Below, one piece after another: positions 26,302 to 35,500 of a stretch of 64,000 bases of DNA (the stretch's first letter is position 1; each line of letters opens with the position of its first letter). Position numbers and translations under genes: made by a program. The notes beneath the pieces were generated by a model, which had not been told where the DNA came from, did not search any database, and saw only the letters and a list, made by a program, of their open reading frames with translations. Source of the stretch: Hydrogenophilaceae bacterium. Lineage in GTDB: Bacteria > Pseudomonadota > Alphaproteobacteria > Caulobacterales > Aquidulcibacteraceae. The DNA lies in contig JACAEE010000156.1 in the NCBI GenBank assembly GCA_013389015.1, forward strand, positions 1 through 64,000, read 5' to 3'.

Positions 26302-28710
26302 TTATCGGTGCAGCCGCGCCAACGAGGCCGATTCAGCGCTCGCGACGGCGCGTTTTACGGCCACAAAGCTGTCAGGGCTCACTGAGATGGAATCGATGCC
26401 GGCTTCGACGAGAAACTGAGCAAACTCCGGATGATTGCTGGGCGCTTCGCCGCAAATGCCAACCTTCGCCCCTACGGCGTGCGCGGCGATGAGCACGTGC
26501 TCGATCATCCATTTGACCGCATCGTCCTGCTCGTCGAAGAGGCCGGCCAAATCTTCGCTGTCGCGATCAACTCCTAGGGTCAGCTGAGTAAGGTCGTTAC
26601 TGCCAATAGAAAAGCCGTCGAACCGTTCGGCGAAATCCTTGGCGAGAATCGCGTTCGAAGGAATTTCGCACATCACATAGATTTGGAGTCCATCTTTGCC
26701 GCGCTGCAGGCCGTTCTCGGCCATGACGCCGAGCACTTTGTCGGCCTCAGCCACGGAACGACAGAACGGGATCATGACCAGCACGTTGCGAAAGCCCAGG
26801 TTCTCGCGCAGACGCCGGATCGCCCGGCACTCGAGTGCAAATCCGTCCCGGTAGCGCGGCGCGTAGTAGCGGGAGGCGCCGCGAAAACCGAGCATCGGGT
26901 TCTCCTCCTTTGGTTCGAACTCGGCGCCGCCGATAAGGTTGGCGTACTCGTTGGTCTTGAAGTCGCTCATGCGCACGATCACGGGCTTAGGATGGAAGGC
27001 CGCAGCAATGCGCGACAGCCCGCGCGACAGCCGGTCGACAAAATACTCACTGCGATCGGCGTGGCCGGCGGTGAGGTCGGCAATAAGCCGCCGTGCGGTC
27101 TCGTCCCTGAGGCCCTCATAACGCGCCAGCGCCATGGGGTGGACCTTGACATGGTTGGAGATGACGAACTCCATGCGCGCGAGACCAACGCCGTCCGCGG
27201 GCAGGCGCCACCATCGAAAAGCGGTAGCCGGATTGGCAAGGTTGAGCATGATCTGCGTCCGCGTGGCGGGCAAATCCGAACTGTTGATCGGCTTTGCTTC
27301 AAACACTGCGCTTCCGGCGTAGACGAAGCCTTGGTCGCCCTCCGCGCAAGAGACGGTCACATCCTGTTCGTCGTGTAAAATGCGCGTCGCTTCGCCGGTC
27401 CCGACAATGGCGGGCAATCCCAGTTCGCGGCTGACAATCGCTGCATGCGAGGTTCGCCCGCCATGATCGGTGACGATCGCAGCCGCGCGCTTCATGACCG
27501 GCACCCAGTCCGGATCGGTAGAGGTGGTGACGAGCACGGCGCCGTCCACGAACTGGTTTATGTCGCGTGCGTCGCGGATCACGCATACACGCCCGGCGAC
27601 AATGGCATCGCCGATCGCCAGGCCGGTGGCGAGGGTGGGGCCCTTGGTCATGATCGTGTAGGTCATAAGCGCACCCGCGCCCCTGCGCGATTGAACGGTC
27701 TCAGGCCGGGCCTGGACGATGAACAAATCTCCGCTCTCGCCGTCCTTGGCCCATTCCATGTCCATCGGGCAGCCATAGTGCGCTTCGATCAAACCGGCCC
27801 AGCGCGCGAGATGCATAATTTCCTCATCGCTGAGCACCGCCGACGCTTGCTCGAGGCGAGACGTGGGAACCGTCCGTGTCGGACCTTCGCCTCCCACCGC
27901 ATAGATCATCTTCTGGGCCTTGGCGCCGATCCGCTTTTCAATGATCGGCGTAAGTCCGCTCTGACCCATCAAAGGTTTGAACACCTGGTATTCGTCTGGA
28001 TCGACGGCGCCTTGCACCACCGTTTCACCGAGGCCCCAGGCAGCGTTGATCAGCACGACCTTGTCGAAGCCCGTTTCGGTATCGATGGAAAACATTACGC
28101 CGGCGCAGGCGCGGTCCGACCGCACCATTTGCTGGACCCCGACCGACAGAGCGACCTTGAGATGGTCGAAGCCCTTGGCCTGCCGATAGCTGATGGCGCG
28201 GTCAGTGAAGAGCGAGGCGAAGCAGCGGCGGCACGCGTCAAGCACCGCGTCTTCGCCGCGGATATTGAGGTAGGTTTCCTGCTGACCTGCGAAGCTGGCG
28301 TCGGGCAGGTCCTCGGCGGTGGCGCTCGATCGAACCGCTACATCGGCGTTGTCGCGGCCGATGCGACGGCATAGGTTGCGGTAGGCGGCGATGATGGCGC
28401 CGGAGGCCTCGTCGGGCCAAGCGCCGCGAAGGATGGCGGTCCGAATCGCGCGGCCGGTTTCCGCCAATTGCGCGCGCCCCGCCGCCAGATCGGCGAGCGC
28501 ATCGCCGATCACACTCCGAAGCCTATTGGCGTCAATGAAACGCCAATAGGTTTCGGCCGTGGTGGCGTAACCTGGCGGCACGCGGACGCCGTCTCTGGCA
28601 AGCCGACGCACCATTTCGCCCAGCGAGGCGTTCTTGCCGCCAACCCGCGCAACGTCATCGCGGCCGAGTTCGTCGAATGGGACAGTCCAGGCTGAAGTGT
28701 TCGCGCTCAT
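26302..28710 (-). CDS. ppsA: Phosphoenolpyruvate synthase
   Basis: An 802-aa enzyme converting pyruvate, ATP and water to PEP, AMP and phosphate. The N-terminal ATP-grasp part has GGKNASLGEMVRRL and RSSATAEDLPDASFAGQQET. The phosphohistidine loop is GGRTSHAAIVSRELGLPAI. The C-terminal PEP/pyruvate barrel has FSIGSNDLTQLTLGVDRD and GICGEAPSNHPEFA with the catalytic Cys. ATG 28710 (MSANTS) with GGAG upstream is preferred to the tracked start. Gluconeogenic role; here it neighbours GAPDH, D-2-hydroxyacid dehydrogenase and phosphoketolase genes. Confidence 0.96.
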   Translation of the reverse strand: MSANTSAWTVPFDELGRDDVARVGGKNASLGEMVRRLARDGVRVPPGYATTAETYWRFIDANRLRSVIGDALADLAAGRAQLAETGRAIRTAILRGAWPDEASGAIIAAYRNLCRRIGRDNADVAVRSSATAEDLPDASFAGQQETYLNIRGEDAVLDACRRCFASLFTDRAISYRQAKGFDHLKVALSVGVQQMVRSDRACAGVMFSIDTETGFDKVVLINAAWGLGETVVQGAVDPDEYQVFKPLMGQSGLTPIIEKRIGAKAQKMIYAVGGEGPTRTVPTSRLEQASAVLSDEEIMHLARWAGLIEAHYGCPMDMEWAKDGESGDLFIVQARPETVQSRRGAGALMTYTIMTKGPTLATGLAIGDAIVAGRVCVIRDARDINQFVDGAVLVTTSTDPDWVPVMKRAAAIVTDHGGRTSHAAIVSRELGLPAIVGTGEATRILHDEQDVTVSCAEGDQGFVYAGSAVFEAKPINSSDLPATRTQIMLNLANPATAFRWWRLPADGVGLARMEFVISNHVKVHPMALARYEGLRDETARRLIADLTAGHADRSEYFVDRLSRGLSRIAAAFHPKPVIVRMSDFKTNEYANLIGGAEFEPKEENPMLGFRGASRYYAPRYRDGFALECRAIRRLRENLGFRNVLVMIPFCRSVAEADKVLGVMAENGLQRGKDGLQIYVMCEIPSNAILAKDFAERFDGFSIGSNDLTQLTLGVDRDSEDLAGLFDEQDDAVKWMIEHVLIAAHAVGAKVGICGEAPSNHPEFAQFLVEAGIDSISVSPDSFVAVKRAVASAESASLARLHR

Positions 28711-29056
28711 CGGCGGGCTCCCATGCAAAGCGCTACCTAGTGTGAGAGGTCAGCGGGTCGCGACGCCACGGTTTGGCAAGCGCCTGGCTCGAACCCGACA
28801 AGGAGTCGGCGGCGGCGCGGATCGCCAAAGCGCCAACACGGCGATCAGAACGGCGAACGTGGCCAGGCCAGCCCCACGCGTCAAACGCTGAATTCATGAT
28901 TGTGATCCTTGATACTGTGACACGATACGCATGCGTTGCCTCGCCCCCTGGGGCTGGCGCGATCGGCGCGGCGGCCTTGCTCAGCGCGCTTGGCCTTAAG
29001 GCGACCGTGACCGCGCGTGCTCGCCCTGCTTGGCGCGCCCGTCGACGGGGCATTGG
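28711..29056. other. intergenic region upstream of ppsA
   Basis: About 346 bases without a convincing gene. ORFs here (28733-29053 -, 28773-29153 +) have no recognisable content. A TTG-start 44-codon frame on the minus strand (membrane-like AGLATFAVLIAVLALW) exists but lacks a ribosome-binding site. The ppsA promoter should lie here; TTGATACTGTGACA near 28907 resembles half of an FNR/CRP-type site, without a matching second half. Confidence 0.4.
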
Positions 29057-30058
29057 TCAAGGTACGAGGTTTTGCGGCTCGCCGCGGGCGAACGCTTCAA
29101 TATTGTCCAAGGTGGCGTCAATGATGCGGACAATGGCTTCCTTGGTATTGTAGGCGTTATGCGGGGTCACGAGCACATTGGGAAAACGCAGCAGGACATG
29201 ATTGGCGACGAGCGCCCTCAGATCGCGCGTTGGTTTTCCCGCGCCGCGAAAAATTTCCGCTTCGTCGCGGAGTTCCGGTTCTTGCGGCAAGACATCAAGA
29301 CCGGCGCCGCCCAGATGTCCGTCAGCCAACGCACGCACCAGCGCCTCGACGTCAACGACAGCGCCTCGGGCAGTGTTGATCAGAATTGCGCCCGGTTTCA
29401 TCATCGTGAATTCGCGATCTGAAATGAGCTTGGCGGTTGTTTCGTCCGCGGGGACATGGAGCGTGACGATGTCCGCCGCAGCGAGGGCGGGCTCCAGGTC
29501 CATGTATCGAAAGCCAAGCTCGCGTGCGGCGTGCTGCTGTGGCCGCGCGTCGACCGCGTACACTCTCATGCCGAAGCCGCGCGCGATTGCGATGACACGC
29601 TGCCCAATGCGACCGGCGCCAACCACGGCGATGGTCTTGTCTTTGAGTTCAAAGCCGCGAAGATCCGCCTGATCAAAGCGCCCGCTGCGCGTGCGCTGAG
29701 CCGCATCAACCAGGTTTCGCGCCAGCCCCAAGAGCAGGGCGAAGACGTGCTCGGCGACCGTCGCATCGCCGTAGGCGGGGACGTTCGCTACCTTGATCCC
29801 GTGGCTGCGGCAATAGGCGAGATCGATGTGATCGACGCCGGTCGAGCGGGTGGCGATGAACTTCAGCTCCGGCAGCTTTGAAAGTACGCCAGCATCGAGG
29901 CGGGAATAGACAAACGGCGAAAGGATCTCCGCATCGGAGACGCGTCCCGCCGAGGCCTCAGTCAGGGCGCCGGCCGAACACGTGACTTGGTGCGCCCCCG
30001 CAAGGCGCAGGCACGCCTCGTGCTCCCATTGTTCCGCCTCGAGCACGGCGACCTTCAT
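29057..30058 (-). CDS. D-2-hydroxyacid dehydrogenase (D-lactate dehydrogenase-like)
   Basis: A 333-aa NAD-dependent enzyme. FIATRSTGVDHIDLAYC lies in the substrate domain; VVGAGRIGQRVIAIARGFGM is the NAD-binding GxGxxG. The catalytic Arg is in ILINTARGAVVD, Glu in DVLPQEPE and His in VTPHNAYNT. It fits the D-lactate dehydrogenase branch (pyruvate/lactate), but related acids are possible. The start is ATG 30058; the tracked 492-aa form extends into a shadow of the GAPDH gene. It is divergent from GAPDH. Confidence 0.9.
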   Translation of the reverse strand: MKVAVLEAEQWEHEACLRLAGAHQVTCSAGALTEASAGRVSDAEILSPFVYSRLDAGVLSKLPELKFIATRSTGVDHIDLAYCRSHGIKVANVPAYGDATVAEHVFALLLGLARNLVDAAQRTRSGRFDQADLRGFELKDKTIAVVGAGRIGQRVIAIARGFGMRVYAVDARPQQHAARELGFRYMDLEPALAAADIVTLHVPADETTAKLISDREFTMMKPGAILINTARGAVVDVEALVRALADGHLGGAGLDVLPQEPELRDEAEIFRGAGKPTRDLRALVANHVLLRFPNVLVTPHNAYNTKEAIVRIIDATLDNIEAFARGEPQNLVP

Positions 30059-30169
30059 CAGCGCTTCTCCATGCCAAATGATACGCAGCGTCCTCGCCTT
30101 GCCCTGCGCCAAGCCAGGGCAATGCGGTTCTCCTGCGTATTCCAAGCCGGTGAGCAGGAGCGAGGCGCC

Positions 30170-31207
30170 ATGGACGGATACAAGGTGCGCGTGGGCGTGA
30201 ATGGCTATGGCGTTATCGGCAAACGGATTGCCGACGCCGTCGCGGCGCAGGAAGACATGGAGCTTGCTGGCGTCGCCGATATTGTCGCCGATTGGCGCAT
30301 TCAACCGGCGCGCAGGCGCGGATTTGCGGTCTTTGCGGCCGCAGCCGACGCCGGGGCGGCAATGCGGGCGCAGGGCGTCGATATTGCCGGGGCGCTGGCG
30401 GACCTTGTCGCCCAAAGCGACGTTATCATCGACTGCACGCCGAAGAAGATCGCCGCGGCCAATATCGAAATCTACCGAGGCGCCGGTAAGAAGTTTATTG
30501 TCCAGGGCGGTGAAAAGCACGCCACCACCGGCCATTCGTTCGTGGCGGCGAGTTCTTACGCAAGCGCTTTGGACCGCCAGTCGACGCGTGTCGTGTCTTG
30601 CAACACGACCTCAATCGTGCGTACGCTTGGGGCGCTTAAGCGCGCGGGGCTTTTGCGGCGCGCGCGCGGCACATTGTTGCGGCGCGCCACCGATCCCTGG
30701 GAAAGCCATCTGGGCGGCGTCATGAATACGCTCGTCCCGGAAGCAAATATTCCAAGTCATCAAGGACCGGACGCGCAATCGGTCGATCCCGACCTCGATG
30801 TCGTGACCATGGCGGTAAAGACGCCTGAAACGCTCGCTCACGTGCATTATTGGACGGTGCAAATGACGCGGCCGGCCGGCAAGCAGGAGGTGCTGGAGGC
30901 GTTTGCGGTCTGTCCGCGCCTGCTGCCGATCCGCATGAGCGAGGGCCTGTCGGCAATCAACGCTGTCAAAGAATGGACCGCCGATGCTGGGCGCCTGCGC
31001 GGCGATCTTTATGAAGTTGCGTTCTGGGAGGATATGTTGACGGTCGAAGGCGATGAGCTCTTCTACGCCTACATGGTGGATAACCAGGCGATCGTCATTC
31101 CAGAAACCATTGACGCCATCCGCGCGCTTACCGGCGTGGAGCGCGAGGCCGATGCCTCCATGCGCAAGACCGATCGCGCGCTGGGCATCCCCCTCCGCAT
31201 TGGGTGA
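30170..31207 (+). CDS. Type II (archaeal-type) glyceraldehyde-3-phosphate dehydrogenase
   Basis: A 345-aa enzyme: VGVNGYGVIGKRIADAVAAQ is the nucleotide-binding start and VVSCNTTSIVRTLGAL holds the active-site Cys. IIDCTPKKIAAANIEIYRGA and VHYWTVQMTRPAG also match archaeal phosphorylating GAPDH rather than bacterial GapA, whose motif is SCTTN. It catalyses G3P + Pi + NAD(P) to 1,3-bisphosphoglycerate. ATG 30170 has AGGAG upstream. The archaeal type in a proteobacterium points to transfer or a special redox role alongside the phosphoketolase cluster. Confidence 0.9.
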   Translation: MDGYKVRVGVNGYGVIGKRIADAVAAQEDMELAGVADIVADWRIQPARRRGFAVFAAAADAGAAMRAQGVDIAGALADLVAQSDVIIDCTPKKIAAANIEIYRGAGKKFIVQGGEKHATTGHSFVAASSYASALDRQSTRVVSCNTTSIVRTLGALKRAGLLRRARGTLLRRATDPWESHLGGVMNTLVPEANIPSHQGPDAQSVDPDLDVVTMAVKTPETLAHVHYWTVQMTRPAGKQEVLEAFAVCPRLLPIRMSEGLSAINAVKEWTADAGRLRGDLYEVAFWEDMLTVEGDELFYAYMVDNQAIVIPETIDAIRALTGVEREADASMRKTDRALGIPLRIG

Positions 31208-31234
31208 GCGCGCGCCGTCCGGACGCATTCGTCT

Positions 31235-32149
31235 GTGAAGTTGAGCCTTGCCCTTAGACTCGTCGCGGTGATGGCGCTTTGGGCCTCGTGCTTTCCGTTG
31301 CTCGTTATCGGCATAGAGCTTGCGCCGCATCTGGCGTTTGCGGCCCTGCGCGCGGGAGTTTCAGGCGCGATTCTGCTTGCGGCAGCGCTCGTGCTCAGGC
31401 GCGCAATGCCGCGCGGTTTACGCGAATGGGGACAAATTGCGCTCCTGGGTTTTTCCGGCTCCAGCCTGGGCTTTCTCGGCATGTTTCATGGCGCTGAGTT
31501 TCTCTCGCCGGGCCTGGCGACGCTCATCTTCAACACCCAGCCGCTGGCGGCGGCCTTGCTGGCGCGCTGGGTTTTGGGAGAACGGCTCGGACGAGGCGGA
31601 ACGCTGGGGCTTGCCCTGGGTTTTGCCGGCGTCATTTTGGTCGCCTGGCCCGGATTGAGCGCGCAGGACGCGCCCTTCTTCCTGGCAGGATTGGGATATC
31701 TGGCGCTGGCCGCGCTCGGCACGGCGGCGGGTAATGTGGTGATGAAGGGCGCGTCGCCGCGCCTTGACGCCGCCGTCTTCTTAGGCCTCAGCCTACTGAT
31801 CGGCGCTTTGCCGCTGGCGCTCGCCTCGGCGCTGACCGAGGATCTGTCATTTGCGTGGACGGCCAAGTTCGTGGTGGTGCTCTTGGCGCTGGCCATCTTC
31901 GGCACCGCGCTCGCGTTCTGGCTCTGGTTCGAAGCGCTAAAGCAGACAGCGCTCAGCACAGCCAACGCCTTTACTTTCCTAACGCCGGTGTTCGCGATTG
32001 CGCTCGGCGTTCAATTCTTTGACGAGCGCGTAGGTCCCTTCGAGATCGGCGGGGGGGCGCTCATTCTCGTTGGCGTCTGGCTTGCAGGGCGCAGCGGTGT
32101 TCGCTCCACGCCTGGAGCATCAAGCGATGATCGTTATCGGAAGGCGTGA
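31235..32149 (+). CDS. EamA/DMT-family transporter
   Basis: A 304-aa protein with ten predicted helices and two EamA repeats: ALWASCFPLLVIGIELAPHL, LATLIFNTQPLAAALLARW, and in the second half LSTANAFTFLTPVFAIALG with FDERVGPFEIGGGALILVG. Exporter or exchanger of small metabolites; substrate unknown. The GTG start is 27 bp after GAPDH, probably the same transcript. Its end overlaps the convergent lipoprotein gene by 30 bp. Confidence 0.87.
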   Translation: MKLSLALRLVAVMALWASCFPLLVIGIELAPHLAFAALRAGVSGAILLAAALVLRRAMPRGLREWGQIALLGFSGSSLGFLGMFHGAEFLSPGLATLIFNTQPLAAALLARWVLGERLGRGGTLGLALGFAGVILVAWPGLSAQDAPFFLAGLGYLALAALGTAAGNVVMKGASPRLDAAVFLGLSLLIGALPLALASALTEDLSFAWTAKFVVVLLALAIFGTALAFWLWFEALKQTALSTANAFTFLTPVFAIALGVQFFDERVGPFEIGGGALILVGVWLAGRSGVRSTPGASSDDRYRKA

Positions 32150-32527
32150 TCGCAGTCGGTTCGATCTGCTGAAAGTACTTCGCTGGCGCGGCGGCGCTGG
32201 CGATTGATAGCTTTGCTCCTCCTCATACTCTTGCTCTTCATGGCGGTCATGCACATAGGCGGTGCAGCCTTCGAGGAAGCCGGGGTCTGGTCCCTGGCAC
32301 TGGTGGTAACCTTCTATGCGTTGGCTTTGCGCCCATGCGTAGCCCGCATCATGGCCTGAGCACTCGTCAGGACAGCCGCTGAGGTCGATGCGCGGCGGGG
32401 CGTCGCCTGCCGGTTGGACCACGCTTTCCGCCGGGGATTGCCGCGGCGCCGGCGCCTTGGGTGAGGGCGGGGCGCCGCACGCTGAGAGGAGGTTAAGGAG
32501 CGAAACAGCGGCCAACGTCTTCCACAT
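32120..32527 (-). CDS. Small Pro/Glu-rich lipoprotein, unknown
   Basis: A 135-aa protein with a lipobox (LLNLLSACG), a Pro-rich linker, then SGCPDECSGHDAGYAWAQ and YHQCQGPDPGFLEGCTAYVHD with four spaced Cys. The tail is Glu-rich. It is 12 bp downstream of the glucan synthase, possibly co-transcribed. No family recognised. Confidence 0.65.
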   Translation of the reverse strand: MWKTLAAVSLLNLLSACGAPPSPKAPAPRQSPAESVVQPAGDAPPRIDLSGCPDECSGHDAGYAWAQSQRIEGYHQCQGPDPGFLEGCTAYVHDRHEEQEYEEEQSYQSPAPPRQRSTFSRSNRLRSRLPITIIA

Positions 32528-32539
32528 GAAGCTGGTCTC

Positions 32540-35500
32540 CTATGCTCCAGCTGGCGGATGCGTGTGCGGCGCGATTGCGCCAAGTGTGAGTTCAATGTGG
32601 TGGTCGCCCGCCTCAATGGGAATGTCCGCGGGACCAGATCCAATCCCTGTCCCATCGAACACGGCGCATGCAACTCCGCTTGAGACGCCGTCGGGATTGT
32701 CGACGCTCACTTTGAAGCGCGCGTCACGGATGCGAAGGCTCAGTTGAAAACCAGGCCAGGTTGCTGGAATGCATGGATCAATGCGCAGCCGGGCGCCCTC
32801 GATGCGCACGCCTAGAATGCTCTCCAGCCCGGCCCGGAAGAGAACGCCTGCCGATCCCGTGTACCAGCTCCACCCGCCCCGGCCAGGATGATGCGGTCCG
32901 CCGTATATGTCTGCGGCTGTTGCGTAGGGCTCGACCTTGTAGCGATGTGCATCAGCGCGCGTGCGCGCATGATTGATCGGATTGAGCATCCAGAAGAGAG
33001 CGGCGGCCTTGTCGCCTTGGCCGAGGGCGGCGAACGCCATGACGGACCACGCCGCAGCATGCGTGTACTGGCCGCCGTTTTCACGCACGCCTGCCGGATA
33101 GCCCTTGATGTAGCCGGGGTCTTGCGGCCCGCTGTCGAAGGGCGGGGCGAACAACAGCGCAATGTTTTCCTGCGGACGAATGAGATCACGCTCGAGCGAA
33201 GCCATGGCCCGTTCAGCCCGATTTGGGTCGCCCGCACCCGACAGCACCGCCCAAGATTGCGCGATGGCATCGATGCGGCATTCTTCGCTGGCGGCGGAGC
33301 CGAGCGGGGCGCCGTCGTCGAACCATCCTCGCTTGTACCAGTCGCCATCCCACGCCTCTTGCTCAAGCGCGGCGCTGAGCGCGCAAGCATGGGCGCGCCA
33401 GCGCGCAGTGCGCGCCGCATCGCCGCGCGCCTCCGCGATTGGCGCGAACTGATCGAGCGCGGCGTAGAGAAACCAACCCAGCCAGACGCTCTCGCCCGCG
33501 CCAGCGAGGCCGACGCGGTTAAAGCCGTCGTTCCAGTCGCCGCCGCCGATCAACGGCAGCCCGTGCGACCCGACCGCGAGGCTCGCGTCGAGCGCGCGGG
33601 CGCAGTGTTCGTAGAGACTGGCCGTCCCGGACAACGTTTTGGGGCTGAAGAATGCTTCCGGCTGACCAGGCGCGAGCGCGGGGCCCTCCAGGAATGGAAT
33701 GTCTTCGTCGAGCAGCGCGCCGTCGCCAGTGACGTTAAGGAAGTGAACGACAGCGTGCGCAAGCCAGAGCCGATCGTCGGAGATGCGCGTGCGCACGCCT
33801 TGGCCGGTCTCGGGCAACCACCAATGCTGAACGTCGCCCTCTGGGAACTGGCGCGCCGCAGCGGCAATGATGTGGGCGCGCGCGATTTCGGGCTTGAACG
33901 CCGCAATCGCCATCACATCCTGCAATTGATCACGAAAACCGAAAGCGCCGCTTGCCTGGTAGAGGCCAGAGCGCGCCCACATGCGGCAGGCCAGAGTCTG
34001 GTATAGCAACCGCCCGTTCATCATAAGATCGAACGAACGATCCGGCGTCTTGACTTCCACTGCGCTCAGAAACTCGCGCCAGAATTCCCGCGCCTCCGCT
34101 AACACCGCGTCGAGATCGGCGCTGCGATAGCGCGCCACCAGATCGCTCGCCTGGCTCGCGCTATCGGCGTCGCCCGTTAAGAGGACGATTTCTTCGCTTC
34201 GGCCGGGAGCAAGTTCGATCGTGGCTTCGAGCGCGGCGCACGGGTCAAATGCGGCGCCCAGCCGCCCTGAAAGCGGCGCGCCGTTGACCACCGCCGCGGG
34301 ACTTGAGAGCGATCCGTTGCGGCCGATAAATTCGCGCCTGTCGCCGGTCCAGCTCTGTTGGCGTCCGCCGAGATCGGCGAAGGCGACGCGCTCCTTAAAC
34401 GCTGTGCGCCAGCGGTTGCTGGCGAGGATCGCTCCAGTATTAGGACAACGTTCGGTGACGGTGAAGGGTTGCGCGGCGCCGCGCGAGGCGCCCAGCACCC
34501 ACTCCAGGTAAGCAGTGATCGAAAGCGTACGTGGGCGATCAGTGGTGTTGGCGATGTGCAGCCGCGAAACTTTTACCGGATCGGACAACGGGACATATTC
34601 GGTGAGAGCGAGCTTGATCCCCCGCGATTGGTGCTCAAAGCGGCTATAGCCGTGGCCGTGGCGAATGACGTAGGCGGCGCCCTCATCGCGCATGGGCGCA
34701 GGCGTCGGGCTCCACAGCTCGCCCGTGTCGCGATCGCGAATGAAGATGGCTTGTCCCGCCGCATCGCCGATCGGATCGTTTGACCATGGCGTGATCTGGC
34801 GTTCGCGGCTGTTTTGCGACCAGGCAAAGCTGGCGCCCGCCTCGCTGACCAGGAAGCCGAAGCTTTGGTTGGCCACCACGTTGATCCATGGCGCGGGCGT
34901 TGCTTGGCCGGGGGCCAAGGCGATGACGTATTCGCCGTTCTCGGCGAATCCGCCAAAGCCGTTGAAATAGTCGAGGTCAGGGGCGCGCGCGGGCGCTGCG
35001 AGGGCGGCGGCGGGAGCGCCGGCGTGCGCGCACCGCACACCGTGATGCTCGGTCTCAATCCGGCGGCGCAATTGCTGCGCAAGCCTGCCGGCCTCGCCAC
35101 GAAAAACCACGCGCGCGGCCGCTTCGAGCGCCGCGCGCGCCTCAGGGGAGATGAGATCGGTGCGCAGCAAATAGACCTGTCCCGCCGGCGGATCGCCGCC
35201 GATCCGCGGTCGCGCTTGGCTTGTCCGCACCGCGTTCTCAATGGCGAACTGGAGATCCTGTTGATAAGAGGCGCCGCGCGCATTGATGATAACGAGGTCG
35301 AAGGCCAAGCGCTTGGTCTGCAGGTATTCGAAGGCTTGGAGTGCGTCTTCAACAAGTCCAATTTGCTGAGGTTCGGACATCTCGACGAGCATGATCGGCA
35401 GATCGCCTGAAAGCCCCAGGCTCCAAAGCACGGATTGCTCGGCGCGTCCCTCGGCGATGACCTCGGGACGCGCCCGCATGGCGGAATTGGCGTAAATGAG

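Noticed and set aside
28755-28885. 44-codon TTG-start membrane-like ORF in the gap before ppsA
   Set aside because: No ribosome-binding site and no second evidence; left as part of the intergenic region.
29057-30535. 492-aa form of the hydroxyacid dehydrogenase
   Set aside because: The extra N-terminus lies across the divergent GAPDH gene; the family starts at MKVAVLEAEQ (30058).
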